NCBI GenBank assembly: GCA_947486785.1
Contig: CANKUU010000011.1
Location: forward strand, 58,075-122,074
DNA from: an uncultured Flavobacteriaceae bacterium
GTDB lineage: Bacteria; Bacteroidota; Bacteroidia; Flavobacteriales; Flavobacteriaceae
Reading direction: 5' to 3'
Length of the DNA stretch: 64,000 nt
In this document: piece after piece, positions 1 through 9,284 of the stretch
How the letters are laid out: every line of letters starts with the position of its first letter
Position numbering within the stretch: position 1 is the stretch's first letter
Notes under the pieces: model-generated
Databases searched by the model: none
The model's input: the letters and a program-made list of their open reading frames with translations, nothing else
What the model was told of the DNA's origin: nothing
Translations under genes and position numbers: made by a program

Positions 1-2
1 CT

Positions 3-2471
3 TACAGTTATAATACTAACGAAAAAATGGTTAGTTATACCGATGAGCAAATAAAACAGCTTATTAAGAAAGATTACGACGGAAAAAAAGTAAATGTGCT
101 TGCGCCAATTATTAAATCGCGAAAAGGACATTACAGAGAGTTGTTTGAGCAAATTGCAAAACAAGGTTTTGTAAAGGTGCGTGTAGATGGCAAAGTATTA
201 GATATTGTTAAAGGAATGAAAGTGGACCGCTATAAGGTTCATGATATTGAAATTGTTATCGATCGCCTGAAGGTGATCGATACCGACGATATGGACAAGC
301 GCCTATCTGAATCTATCAATACCGCAATGTATAGTGGTAATAATATACTTATGATTTTAGAAGAAGGCAGTTCAACAGCTCGTTATTTTAGTCGTGATTT
401 AATGTGCCCCAGTACAGGCATCTCCTACCCTAACCCCGAACCAAATACATTTTCGTTTAATTCACCAAAGGGGATGTGTAACTACTGCAATGGGTTGGGG
501 CACGTATTTGAAGTGAATGAACTAAAGATATTTCCTGATAAAAAATTATCAATTAAAGCAGGTGGTATAGCTCCATTAGGGGCCTACAAGAATTCTTGGG
601 CATTTAAACAAATAGAAGTAATTGCGCAACGTTATGATTTTCAACTTACAGATCCTATAAACAAGTTACCAAAAGATGCCTTAAATGTAATTTTGAACGG
701 AGGCGTCGAGAATTTCGAAATTGATTCTAAAACCTTAGGAGTAAAAAGAACCTACAAAATAGACTATGAAGGTATTTCAAATTTTATAAAAAATCAGTTT
801 GATGATGCCGCTTCTACTTCAATTAAAAGGTGGGCTAAAGAATATATGGATCGTGTTGTTTGCCCTACCTGCAATGGATCTAGGCTACGTAAAGAATCTT
901 TAAACTTTAAAATTGATGAAAAAAATATTGCAGAGCTCGCGCATTTAGATATCGCTGAGCTGTCTATTTTCTTTAAAAATCTCAATAAAAAGTTAAAGGG
1001 AAATCAGCTTAAAATTGCAACTGAAATAATTAAAGAGATTAACACCCGAATTCAGTTTTTACTCGACGTTGGCCTAGATTATTTATCCTTAAATCGTAGT
1101 TCTAAATCATTATCTGGTGGTGAAGCTCAACGGATACGCCTTGCAACGCAAATAGGATCACAATTGGTTGGGGTTCTTTATATTTTAGATGAACCAAGCA
1201 TTGGTTTACACCAACGAGATAACGACCGTTTAATAAAATCACTTGAATCACTGCGCGATTTAGGTAATTCGGTTATAGTGGTTGAACATGACCGCGATAT
1301 GATTGAAAGGGCAGATCATGTAATTGATATAGGGCCAAAAGCAGGTCGCCATGGTGGTGAGATTATCTCTCAAGGCTCATTTAAAGATTTAAAAAATGAG
1401 CATACGTTAACCGCAGATTTTATAACAGGCAAAAAAAAGATTACTGTTCCAAAAGAGCGAAGAAAAGGCAACGGAAAAAAAATTAAATTAACAGGCTGTA
1501 CAGGTAATAATCTTAAAAATGTTTCTATTGAATTACCATTAGGTAAAATGATTGGGGTTACAGGGGTATCAGGTAGCGGAAAATCTACCTTAATAAATGA
1601 AACATTATACCCAATAATGAACGCCCATTATTTTAATGGTGTTAAAATACCTATGCCCTATAAGAAGATTACAGGCCTAGAACATATTGATAAAGTAATC
1701 GATATCAACCAAAGTCCTATTGGTAGAACCCCCAGATCAAACCCAGCAACCTATACTGGTGTTTTTAGTGAAATTCGTTCATTATTTACCAAAACACCCG
1801 AAGCTGCCATTCGTGGATATAAACCAGGAAGATTTAGTTTTAATGTTAAGGGTGGGCGTTGCGAAACCTGCCAAGGCGGCGGCCTTCGTGTAATTGAAAT
1901 GAATTTTTTACCAGATGTGTTTGTAGAGTGTGAAACCTGCAATGGTAAAAGATTTAATCGCGAAACGCTAGAGATACGATATAAAGGCAAATCAATTTCA
2001 GATGTGTTAGAAATGACGATTGATGAAGCAGTTAGTTTTTTTGAGTTAATACCAAAAATTCATCGCAAGTTAAAAACTATAAAAGATGTAGGTTTGGGCT
2101 ATATCTCTCTAGGCCAACAATCGACTACCTTATCTGGTGGAGAAGCACAACGAATAAAGCTTGCCACCGAATTATCAAAACGTGATACTGGTAATACCTT
2201 TTATATTTTAGATGAGCCAACAACAGGTTTACATTTTGAAGACATACGGGTATTAATGGAAGTTTTAAATCGTTTGGTAGATAAAGGCAACACTATTTTA
2301 GTTATTGAACATAATATGGATGTTATTAAAATGGCAGATTATATTATTGACATTGGTTATGAAGGTGGCAAAGGAGGTGGCTCAGTAGTTGCAAAGGGTA
2401 CACCAGAGACCCTTGTGAAAGATAAAAAAAGTTATACTGCAAAGTTTTTAAAAAAAGAACTTAGTTTGTAA
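3..2471 (+). CDS. uvrA: Excinuclease ABC subunit A, 5'-truncated by window edge
   Basis: UvrA is the damage-recognition ATPase of nucleotide excision repair in the cytoplasm. The reading frame is already open at base 3 with no stop before the first in-frame ATG at 27, so the gene starts outside the window; the 814 residues from that ATG fall short of the roughly 940 of a full UvrA, and the first Walker A is missing. Visible parts are the zinc-binding pairs CNYC, CPTC, CETC and CETC, two ABC signatures (LSGGEAQRIRLA near residue 365 and LSGGEAQRIKLA near 705, counted from base 27), the second Walker A GVSGSGKST near 515, and Walker B segments ILDEPSIGLH and ILDEPTTGLH. Seventeen bases separate it from the following LOG gene, so the two are probably co-transcribed. 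Bacteroidota often carry more than one UvrA, and this could be a paralogue. Confidence 0.95.
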   Translation, partial: YSYNTNEKMVSYTDEQIKQLIKKDYDGKKVNVLAPIIKSRKGHYRELFEQIAKQGFVKVRVDGKVLDIVKGMKVDRYKVHDIEIVIDRLKVIDTDDMDKRLSESINTAMYSGNNILMILEEGSSTARYFSRDLMCPSTGISYPNPEPNTFSFNSPKGMCNYCNGLGHVFEVNELKIFPDKKLSIKAGGIAPLGAYKNSWAFKQIEVIAQRYDFQLTDPINKLPKDALNVILNGGVENFEIDSKTLGVKRTYKIDYEGISNFIKNQFDDAASTSIKRWAKEYMDRVVCPTCNGSRLRKESLNFKIDEKNIAELAHLDIAELSIFFKNLNKKLKGNQLKIATEIIKEINTRIQFLLDVGLDYLSLNRSSKSLSGGEAQRIRLATQIGSQLVGVLYILDEPSIGLHQRDNDRLIKSLESLRDLGNSVIVVEHDRDMIERADHVIDIGPKAGRHGGEIISQGSFKDLKNEHTLTADFITGKKKITVPKERRKGNGKKIKLTGCTGNNLKNVSIELPLGKMIGVTGVSGSGKSTLINETLYPIMNAHYFNGVKIPMPYKKITGLEHIDKVIDINQSPIGRTPRSNPATYTGVFSEIRSLFTKTPEAAIRGYKPGRFSFNVKGGRCETCQGGGLRVIEMNFLPDVFVECETCNGKRFNRETLEIRYKGKSISDVLEMTIDEAVSFFELIPKIHRKLKTIKDVGLGYISLGQQSTTLSGGEAQRIKLATELSKRDTGNTFYILDEPTTGLHFEDIRVLMEVLNRLVDKGNTILVIEHNMDVIKMADYIIDIGYEGGKGGGSVVAKGTPETLVKDKKSYTAKFLKKELSL

Positions 2472-2488
2472 GTTAAAAACCAAATTTT

Positions 2489-3175
2489 ATGAGAAAAGAA
2501 CAAAATCCAAAAGGATGGAACCAGATAAAAACCAATGATTCTTGGGCTTTATTTAAAATCATGGGCGAGTTTGTCAATGGTTTTGAACGAATGAGTCTTA
2601 TTGGTCCGTGTGTATCTATTTTTGGCTCGGCCAGAACAAAAGTTGATACGCCTTATTATGATTTAACCGTATCCATTGCTAAAAGTATTGCTGATGCAGG
2701 ATATGGAGTTATTACAGGCGGTGGCCCTGGTATAATGGAAGCTGGTAATAAAGGTGCCAATTTAGCTGGAGGAACATCTGTAGGATTAAACATAGACTTA
2801 CCTTTTGAACAACATGACAACCCGTATATAGATCATGACAAAAGTCTCGATTTTGATTACTTTTTTGTTCGTAAAGTGATGTTTGTTAAGTATTCTCAAG
2901 GATTTGTTGTTATGCCTGGTGGATTTGGTACCTTAGACGAACTTTTTGAAGCAATAACGCTTATTCAAACCAATAAAATTGAAAAATTTCCCATTATACT
3001 TGTAGGATCAGCATTCTGGAATGGTTTATTGTCTTGGGTTAAAGAAACCATGTTAAAAGAAGGTAATATTAGCGCTAGTGATTTAGAGTTAATTCATCTT
3101 GTTGATACCGCAGATGAAGTAGTTGAAATTATTGATGCTTTTTATAAAGGACGATCATTAAGCCCTAATTTTTAA
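2489..3175 (+). CDS. LOG-family (TIGR00730) nucleoside monophosphate phosphoribohydrolase
   Basis: A 228-residue Rossmann-fold protein of the LOG (Lonely Guy) / TIGR00730 family, whose characterised members release the base from nucleoside 5'-monophosphates such as cytokinin ribotides or AMP. The two family motifs are present: GGGPGIMEAGNKGA (the PGGxGTxxE-type partner region) and PGGFGTLDELFEA, which carries the catalytic Glu. The N-terminal SIFGSART segment is the usual start of the nucleotide-binding fold. It starts 17 bases after uvrA and ends 16 bases before the next gene, so it sits inside a short same-strand run. The physiological substrate cannot be told from sequence. Confidence 0.9.
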   Translation: MRKEQNPKGWNQIKTNDSWALFKIMGEFVNGFERMSLIGPCVSIFGSARTKVDTPYYDLTVSIAKSIADAGYGVITGGGPGIMEAGNKGANLAGGTSVGLNIDLPFEQHDNPYIDHDKSLDFDYFFVRKVMFVKYSQGFVVMPGGFGTLDELFEAITLIQTNKIEKFPIILVGSAFWNGLLSWVKETMLKEGNISASDLELIHLVDTADEVVEIIDAFYKGRSLSPNF

Positions 3176-3191
3176 ATTTAATTTCTTAAAA

Positions 3192-6035
3192 TTGAAGGTA
3201 ACAGCTATTAAAATTATTACTTTTCTAGTGCTTTTTCTTTTCTTTGGAAAAGCTCAGAGTCAACACATTAATTATTTAACTGCTGTTTTAGATATTGAGA
3301 GTAAACAACTTAAAATTCAACAAGAGTTTACCTATAAAAATACCTCGAACAATGATCTAGAAGTACTCTATTTTAATGATTGGGCCAACGCTTATGCTAA
3401 TAAGAATACCGAACTAGCCAAGAGTTTTGCACAACAGTTTAAAAAAAGTCTTCATTTAGCCTCAAATTCAGAAAGAGGTTTTACAAAAATTTCTACCATT
3501 GTTGATTCTAATTATCATGGTATAAAATGGGAGCGATTAAAAAGTGTAGATATTATTAAGTTAGTTCTTAACAAACAATTAGCCCCAAATGATTCTATCA
3601 AAATTTTTATAAGCTATTCTGTTAAATTACCCCCTAACAAATTTACACCCTTTGGATACAGTACTTCAAATGAATTTTATTTAAAAGATTGGTATCTAAC
3701 ACCCGCAGTTTATGATGGCAAATGGCATTTGTATTCAAACAAAAACCTTGAAGATCTTTATACTGACATTACGAATACTACCATAAAGCTGAGCTACCCA
3801 ATTACAACTAAGTTAATTTCAAATTTTGATGTTATAGAGCGCTCCGAAAAAAACCAAAGTCAATCAGCTATACTTGAAGGTAAAAAGCGTAAGAGTTGTG
3901 AAATTATTCTATCTCCGCAAAATAACTTTACAACGCACGTTACCCCTCATATGACCGTGCAGACAGATATTTCTTCATCAAAATATCCTGAAATACTACA
4001 AGGGGTTTCTGTTAATAAAGTGGTTGATTTTATACATGAAAAATTAGGTGACTTTCCGCATAAAAAGCTTTTGATTAGCAGTATTGATTACAACAAAAAC
4101 CCGCTATATGGCATTAATCAATTGCCAAAATTTATTAGACCCTATGAAGAGCAGTTTCAATTTGAGATGAAACTCTTAAAAACCACCTTAATAAACATGC
4201 TTGAAGAAAGTATGTACTTAAATCCTAGAAAAGAACAATGGGTAAATGATGCGATTGCTAATTATTTAATGATAGCTTATGTAGATGAGTATTATCCAAA
4301 TCAAAAACTAATTGGTAAACTTTCTAAACTTTGGGGTATTCGTAGTTACAATATTGCGAAGATGAATTTTAATGAGCAATACCCCTTTCTTTATATGCTT
4401 TTAGCACGTAAAAATTTAGATCAGCCCCTAACAACTTCGAATGACTCGCTAATTAAATTTAATCAAAAAATAGCCAATAAGTATAAAGCTGGCTTAGGAC
4501 TGTCTTATTTAGCCAGCTATATTGGTAAAGAAAAAATTGACCAAAGCATTAAAACATTTTATCAATTTTATAAGCTAAACAAGGTTAGTGTTTTAGATTT
4601 TAAATCTATTCTCAAAAGGTCATCTGAACAAAAGATAGATTGGTTTTTTAACAACTATGTAGAGACCGATAGAAAAATTGATTTTAAGATTAAAAAAGTT
4701 AAAAAAACTGAAGATTCATTAATAGTTACTATAAAAAATAAAAAAGGAACTGTTGTTCCAATTTCACTTTTTGGACTTAATAACGATACCGTAGTTTCAA
4801 AATATTGGTTTTCTAATATTGAAAATGAAAAAACATTCACTATTCCTAAAAAAAATGAAGAGCGTTTAGTGCTAAATTATGATCAAAAAATTCCAGAATT
4901 TAATCAACGTGATAATTGGAAGTCTCTCGGAAACTTTCTTTCGGGTAACAAAAAATTAAAATTTACTTTTTTTAGAGATTCAGAGAACCCATATTTTAAT
5001 CAGGTTTTTTATGTACCCATAATCACGTTTAACGTTTATGATGGTTGGTCACCTGGTTTACGACTTTATAATAAAACATTTCTTAACCGACCCTTTGTTT
5101 ATGATTTTACACCCACGTATTCATTTAAGGAAAAGACCTTTGTTGGCTCAGGTTCTTTGTTGTATCGAAAATATTTGAGTAAAAGCGGATTGTACGTTGC
5201 CAATTATTCGCTTCGAGGATCACAAAGGCATTTTAATGTAAATTCAAGATATACAACAATTACACCATCGGTAAGTTTTGGATGGCGACCTGCAGATCTT
5301 ATTTCAAACAAAAGGCAATTTTTAACCTTTAGGTACTTAAATATATTCAGAAAAATTGATGCTCGTCTTGCCAATCTTAAAAACGATTCTAGCAACCCTG
5401 ACTATAGTGTATTTAATATTAGGTATGTAGATGTAGACAACACCATATTAAACTATAAGTCGTGGTATTTAGATTTTCAACAGGCCGGAAATTTTACCAA
5501 ATTTGCTGCTGAATATGAATATCGCAAACTATTTGATAGCAATCGCCAATTTAATTTGAGATTGTATGCAGGTAAATTTCTTTGGAATAATACCAATTCT
5601 AACTACTTTAGTTTTGCCTTAGATCGACCAAGTGATTACCTTTTTGAATATGGATATCTAGGACGCTCCGAGAATTCTGGAATTTATAGCCAACAAATTA
5701 TTATTGCTGAAGGAGGGTTTAAGTCTTTTCTCGATAACCAATATCGTTTTGCTAATAACTGGCTGGCTACAGCAAATGCAAGTGTAAATATTTGGAAATG
5801 GGTTGAACTATATGGAGATATAGGCGTTGTTAAAAACAATGGACAAAAAGAAAAATTAGTATACGATTCTGGTATTCGCCTCAACTTAGTAACTGATTAT
5901 TTTGAATTATATTTTCCCTTATACTCCAATAATGGTTGGGAAATTGCACAACCAAATTACGGCGAAAGAATTCGGTTTATTGTTACCCTTAGTCCGAAAA
6001 CATTAACCGGTATTTTTACCCGAAAGTGGTTTTAA
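3192..6035 (+). CDS. M1-aminopeptidase-like pseudoenzyme fused to outer-membrane beta-barrel
   Basis: A 947-residue exported protein starting at TTG, the only start that gives the clean signal peptide of about 23 residues ending SQ. Residues about 25-500 resemble the gluzincin (M1) aminopeptidase layout: an N-terminal beta sandwich followed by a helical catalytic-like domain. Where HExxH and the downstream NEGFA would be expected there is NMLEESM and WVNDAIANYL, so no zinc ligand of the family is retained. Residues about 590-947 are rich in alternating aromatic strands and end in WF, as outer-membrane barrels do. I infer a surface or periplasmic binding or assembly factor anchored by its own barrel rather than a peptidase. 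No TonB box or POTRA domain was recognised. It follows the LOG gene by 16 bases. Confidence 0.7.
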   Translation: MKVTAIKIITFLVLFLFFGKAQSQHINYLTAVLDIESKQLKIQQEFTYKNTSNNDLEVLYFNDWANAYANKNTELAKSFAQQFKKSLHLASNSERGFTKISTIVDSNYHGIKWERLKSVDIIKLVLNKQLAPNDSIKIFISYSVKLPPNKFTPFGYSTSNEFYLKDWYLTPAVYDGKWHLYSNKNLEDLYTDITNTTIKLSYPITTKLISNFDVIERSEKNQSQSAILEGKKRKSCEIILSPQNNFTTHVTPHMTVQTDISSSKYPEILQGVSVNKVVDFIHEKLGDFPHKKLLISSIDYNKNPLYGINQLPKFIRPYEEQFQFEMKLLKTTLINMLEESMYLNPRKEQWVNDAIANYLMIAYVDEYYPNQKLIGKLSKLWGIRSYNIAKMNFNEQYPFLYMLLARKNLDQPLTTSNDSLIKFNQKIANKYKAGLGLSYLASYIGKEKIDQSIKTFYQFYKLNKVSVLDFKSILKRSSEQKIDWFFNNYVETDRKIDFKIKKVKKTEDSLIVTIKNKKGTVVPISLFGLNNDTVVSKYWFSNIENEKTFTIPKKNEERLVLNYDQKIPEFNQRDNWKSLGNFLSGNKKLKFTFFRDSENPYFNQVFYVPIITFNVYDGWSPGLRLYNKTFLNRPFVYDFTPTYSFKEKTFVGSGSLLYRKYLSKSGLYVANYSLRGSQRHFNVNSRYTTITPSVSFGWRPADLISNKRQFLTFRYLNIFRKIDARLANLKNDSSNPDYSVFNIRYVDVDNTILNYKSWYLDFQQAGNFTKFAAEYEYRKLFDSNRQFNLRLYAGKFLWNNTNSNYFSFALDRPSDYLFEYGYLGRSENSGIYSQQIIIAEGGFKSFLDNQYRFANNWLATANASVNIWKWVELYGDIGVVKNNGQKEKLVYDSGIRLNLVTDYFELYFPLYSNNGWEIAQPNYGERIRFIVTLSPKTLTGIFTRKWF

Positions 6036-6299
6036 TTCTTTAAAAACCTGGTTGCTTTTGTCAGGGGTACTCTGTGAATTAAAAACTAAGCCCATTAGTA
6101 AACCTAAAACACCTCAAGTTAATTTCACACCCTTTAAAAAGACGCCCTCTCTAGGACGATTATAAACAAATGCCACATAAATAGAGCATCGGTTTATAAA
6201 CTCAAATAAATAATCATAAAGTGTACACTTCTCAGTCTAGTTTAATTTTTATCATCTTTCTTAAACTTTTGACTAAATTATTTGGTTTTATGATAAAAC
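6036..6299. other. Intergenic region upstream of rpoD, no gene seen
   Basis: This A+T-rich stretch between the barrel protein and the rpoD promoter has no ORF with coding character and no convincing hairpin terminator. It may hold the 3' end of the upstream transcript and additional rpoD regulatory sites. Confidence 0.5.
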
Positions 6300-6326
6300 T
6301 TGTATAATAAAAGTGCTATACCTTTG
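6300..6326 (+). promoter_or_regulatory. Candidate Bacteroidota-type promoter of rpoD
   Basis: TACCTTTG at 6319-6326 matches the -7 element TAnnTTTG of Bacteroidota. A TTG at 6300-6302 lies 16 bases upstream, slightly short of the usual spacing for the -33 element. The ATG of rpoD is 58 bases downstream. Confidence 0.5.
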
Positions 6327-6384
6327 GAAAAGACAGGATAAAAATGTATTATGTGACTTGGACAAATCTTGAAACACACAATAT

Positions 6385-7248
6385 ATGAGGCAACTAAAAA
6401 TTATCAAGCAAGTTACTAACCGAGAATCAAAATCTTTAGATAAGTATTTGCAAGATATAAGTAAAATTGATTTGATTAATGCAAGTGAAGAAGTTGAACT
6501 AGCACAACGTATTAGACAAGGCGATCAATGGGCTCTCGAAAAATTAACAACTGCAAATTTACGTTTTGTGGTATCTGTTGCAAAACAATATCAAAATCAG
6601 GGATTAAAATTACCTGATTTAATTAATGAAGGTAACTTAGGCTTAGTTAAAGCTGCAAAGCGATTTGACGAAACACGAGGTTTTAAATTTATTTCATATG
6701 CAGTTTGGTGGATTCGTCAATCTATTTTACAAGCACTCGCAGAGCAATCAAGAGTTGTTCGCTTGCCATTGAATAAAATTGGATCAATAAATAAAATTAA
6801 AAAAACTTTTTCTTACTTAGAACAAGCACATGAGCGACCACCTTCTGCTGAAGAAATTGCGAAAGAATTGGAAATGACAGTTAGTGAGGTAAAGCAGTCG
6901 ATGAAGAACTCAGGAAGACATGTATCTATGGATGCACCTCTAAGACAAGGTGAAGACTCTAACCTTTACGATGTTCTTCGCTCTGGTGAATCACCAAGAC
7001 CTGATAGAGAACTTATGCAACAATCTTTAAACACAGAGATTGTAAGAGCTTTAGAAACACTTTCTCCACGTGAGGCTGATGTCGTTAAGTTATATTACGG
7101 TATAGGCGACCAGCAATCTATGACACTAGCAGAGATAGGTCAAACATTTGATTTAACTCGTGAGCGTGTTCGTCAAATACGTGAAAAAGCCATTCGTAAG
7201 TTACGACACAACTCTAGAAGTAAATTATTGAAAACTTATTTAGGTTAA
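6385..7248 (+). CDS. rpoD: RNA polymerase primary sigma factor
   Basis: A 287-residue group 1 sigma factor of the short Bacteroidota type: it lacks region 1.1 and begins almost directly with region 1.2 ([15 protein letters not shown]). Region 2 shows [18 protein letters not shown] and the promoter-melting segment [12 protein letters not shown]. Region 3 follows, and region 4 carries the helix-turn-helix [20 protein letters not shown] for the -33 element. It directs housekeeping transcription from TAnnTTTG-type promoters such as those noted elsewhere in this window. It is a single-gene unit with its own candidate promoter and a perfect hairpin 12 bases past the stop. Confidence 0.97.
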   Translation: MRQLKIIKQVTNRESKSLDKYLQDISKIDLINASEEVELAQRIRQGDQWALEKLTTANLRFVVSVAKQYQNQGLKLPDLINEGNLGLVKAAKRFDETRGFKFISYAVWWIRQSILQALAEQSRVVRLPLNKIGSINKIKKTFSYLEQAHERPPSAEEIAKELEMTVSEVKQSMKNSGRHVSMDAPLRQGEDSNLYDVLRSGESPRPDRELMQQSLNTEIVRALETLSPREADVVKLYYGIGDQQSMTLAEIGQTFDLTRERVRQIREKAIRKLRHNSRSKLLKTYLG

Positions 7249-7260
7249 ACAATATTCTTT

Positions 7261-7312
7261 TACCAAAAGAAAAGCGCTCTAATATTAATATCAGAGCGCT
7301 TTTCTTTTGGTA
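7261..7312. terminator. Perfect 20-bp hairpin, bidirectional rho-independent terminator
   Basis: The arms 7261-7280 and 7293-7312 are exact reverse complements around a 12-base loop. The base of the stem is A-rich on one side and T-rich on the other, so it can end rpoD on the plus strand and the small ORFs on the minus strand. Confidence 0.9.
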
Positions 7313-7343
7313 TTAGTAACCATTTCATTAATTGTAGCAACAA

Positions 7344-7445
7344 TTAAGAATAATTTAAAGCCTTAATTTCCGATTCTGTAAGAATATCATTCAAAGTTTC
7401 AATGAAATTCATGTAGGCTGTGTTGTCTGATTTTCGATTTGACAT
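7344..7445 (-). CDS. Small ORF, 33 aa, similar to the tail of its upstream neighbour
   Basis: This ORF is too short to be called on length alone. It reads MSNRKSDNTAYMNFIETLN through to a TAA at 7344-7346. Its last 24 residues match the last 24 residues of the 95-aa protein encoded just upstream on the same strand: YMNFIETLNDIL against YLSFLQELNEVL, then SEIKALNY against NELVELDY. By eye 8 of 24 positions are identical and about 10 more conservative. That match is the only evidence that it is translated. It lies between the 95-aa ORF (32-base gap) and the rpoD/minus-strand terminator. Confidence 0.4.
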   Translation of the reverse strand: MSNRKSDNTAYMNFIETLNDILTESEIKALNYS

Positions 7446-7477
7446 AGATAAGGGATTTAAAGTTAATATAAGTTGAA

Positions 7478-7765
7478 CTACATATAGTCTAGTTCTACTA
7501 ATTCATTTACACTCAATACTTCATTTAATTCTTGTAAGAAGCTTAGGTATTCTTCTCCGTAGGTGTCGTATAACATATTACTGTTAGTTTTATTGGTTAA
7601 TATTATTCTAAATTGCTTAAAAGATTTGGTTTTTACTTCTGAGTAAATATATTTATTAGATGCGCTTTTAACAATAAAATGTGGTGTATTTGCCGTAGCC
7701 TGTTGTGAAATGATTAAATGACTTTGTGAACCTATTTTAGAGCTATTTTTCAGAAAGTAGTTCAT
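7478..7765 (-). CDS. Hypothetical 95-aa protein downstream of the polysaccharide operon
   Basis: I do not recognise a family. The protein is soluble-looking, with no signal peptide or membrane span. The first 60 residues look like a small beta-rich domain (SHLIISQ, HFIVKS, KYIYSEV, FRIILTN), and the last 25 form an acidic amphipathic helix (EEYLSFLQELNEVLS). It begins 57 bases after the stop of the YaiO-like gene on the same strand and could be the last large member of that transcript. Its C-terminal helix recurs in the 33-aa ORF downstream. The function is unknown. Confidence 0.6.
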   Translation of the reverse strand: MNYFLKNSSKIGSQSHLIISQQATANTPHFIVKSASNKYIYSEVKTKSFKQFRIILTNKTNSNMLYDTYGEEYLSFLQELNEVLSVNELVELDYM

Positions 7766-7822
7766 CGATATTTTAGGTATTTAACCCTATGCATATTTTC
7801 TAAAACTGTACTGAACATGGTT

Positions 7823-9277
7823 TTAAAATAATGCTGAACAAGAAACACCTGCGGAAACAGACCACACAAAAGTGTTTGCATCGAAAATTAACTCCTGCCT
7901 TTTTAAACCAAGATTTACATTAAAGTTGTTAGATTTTGACCAACCTTGAAACTGATATTCAAATTGAAGTTGTTGAGACTCTATATATAGTAAAGATTCA
8001 GCTATGATGTTTTCTCCATCGAATAATTGCCTAAGCTCTGGGTTAAATCCCATACCTGCACGAAACCCAAAGTAATTAGATGCGTTTTTTAAATATTTAC
8101 GAAATAAAAAGCTACCCGATAAATTTGCTCCTCCACGTTTAGTTGAGGTTATGTATGGGCGAAGCGAGTAATAATAGTTGCCTCTATATAATCCGAAAGA
8201 ACTCGTATAAATACGAATTGTACGTGATGCAAATTGTAAAAGCCTAAAACCAATTGATGTCTCTAAATTTTTTGGCAGATTAGCATATAACTCAAGGCCT
8301 GCTCTATGTTTTGGAAAAATAATAGCATTAGAATATCCATAATTTAAATATCCATAAAGAAATTTTGAAATCTTTGGATATAGGTCCATTTCATATTGAA
8401 AACCGTTGGTTTGGAAACGATTGTAATAATTAACTCTTGGTATAATTTTACCTAATTTTGTTTCTCTTTGGTAAGAAACACTAGTATATCTCATTGGTTG
8501 ATACACTCGATCGAAAGTTTCAAAAGTATTTGAAAAAACCACTCTGTTTTTGGGAGTTGATTTTTCTAACCTTGTACTATCTAAAGGTAAGTAAATTGTT
8601 TTTTTTTTTAGAATACCTTCTTCGGCCTTAGTTTTAAGTTGTAAAAGGTCTGCATCATCATGCAGATATAATAATGCCTTATTAGCAAGCCCTAGCGCTA
8701 TATAAAATTCCTTTTCATTAATTTCATTTTTAATTGCTCTTACCCAAGCTTTTTTGTTCGTGCGATCTTTAGAAGTAATTCGATTCAATTCTTTTCGAAT
8801 CATATCGGCATCCTTAATTTTATGCTTAGCTACCGTGGTATTATTCTTATCAAGTTTTTTAATTATGTTATCTTTTAAAGCAAGTAAAACAACATTATCT
8901 TTTAAATAATGTAATGCCTTGTAGGCCAAACCCAAAGCTATTTGATACTCTTCTGCATAAATTTCATTGTTTATGGCTGCAACCCACACTTCTTTGTCTT
9001 CTCTTTCTTTTGATGTTAGGCGATTGAATTGTTTACGAGCATTCTCGAAATCGCCATCCCAACTTAAGGTTGTGGCTGATGCATTGCTAATAATGTCATA
9101 TTCTTTCTGTGCTATTACTTTTATAGTATCATGCGATACTTTATTATCACTTGAAAGCACGACATTTTTTGAATGATTATATAACTGCTCAGGATGGTCT
9201 GGGTAGTTATAATCTTGCGCTAAACAGGTAGCGCTTAATAGAATAAACACTCCTGCAAAAATGATTTTATTTAACAT
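7823..9277 (-). CDS. YaiO-like outer-membrane beta-barrel with duplicated TPR-like module
   Basis: A 484-residue exported protein with a signal peptide ending CLAQ at about residue 21. Two copies of a helical TPR-like unit lie at about residues 81-141 and 161-221, offset by 80 residues, each with an N(R)LTSK/N(R)ITSK segment and an IALGLA(Y/N)KAL segment. From about residue 235 the sequence is beta-barrel-like with many aromatic strands (for example RVNYYNRF, YGYLNYGYS, YYYSLRPY) and ends in LF. The arrangement of TPR followed by a barrel is that of the YaiO family and resembles polysaccharide exporters such as PgaA. As the last of six tightly packed genes with a GT2 synthase, it is best read as the outer-membrane exit port. 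Only 7 bases separate it from the LtaS-like gene upstream. Confidence 0.75.
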   Translation of the reverse strand: MLNKIIFAGVFILLSATCLAQDYNYPDHPEQLYNHSKNVVLSSDNKVSHDTIKVIAQKEYDIISNASATTLSWDGDFENARKQFNRLTSKEREDKEVWVAAINNEIYAEEYQIALGLAYKALHYLKDNVVLLALKDNIIKKLDKNNTTVAKHKIKDADMIRKELNRITSKDRTNKKAWVRAIKNEINEKEFYIALGLANKALLYLHDDADLLQLKTKAEEGILKKKTIYLPLDSTRLEKSTPKNRVVFSNTFETFDRVYQPMRYTSVSYQRETKLGKIIPRVNYYNRFQTNGFQYEMDLYPKISKFLYGYLNYGYSNAIIFPKHRAGLELYANLPKNLETSIGFRLLQFASRTIRIYTSSFGLYRGNYYYSLRPYITSTKRGGANLSGSFLFRKYLKNASNYFGFRAGMGFNPELRQLFDGENIIAESLLYIESQQLQFEYQFQGWSKSNNFNVNLGLKRQELIFDANTFVWSVSAGVSCSALF

Positions 9278-9284
9278 CTGTTTT

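Noticed and set aside
6036..6384. Riboswitch or structured leader ahead of rpoD
   Set aside because: No conserved stem or known aptamer core could be drawn; only the promoter is supported.
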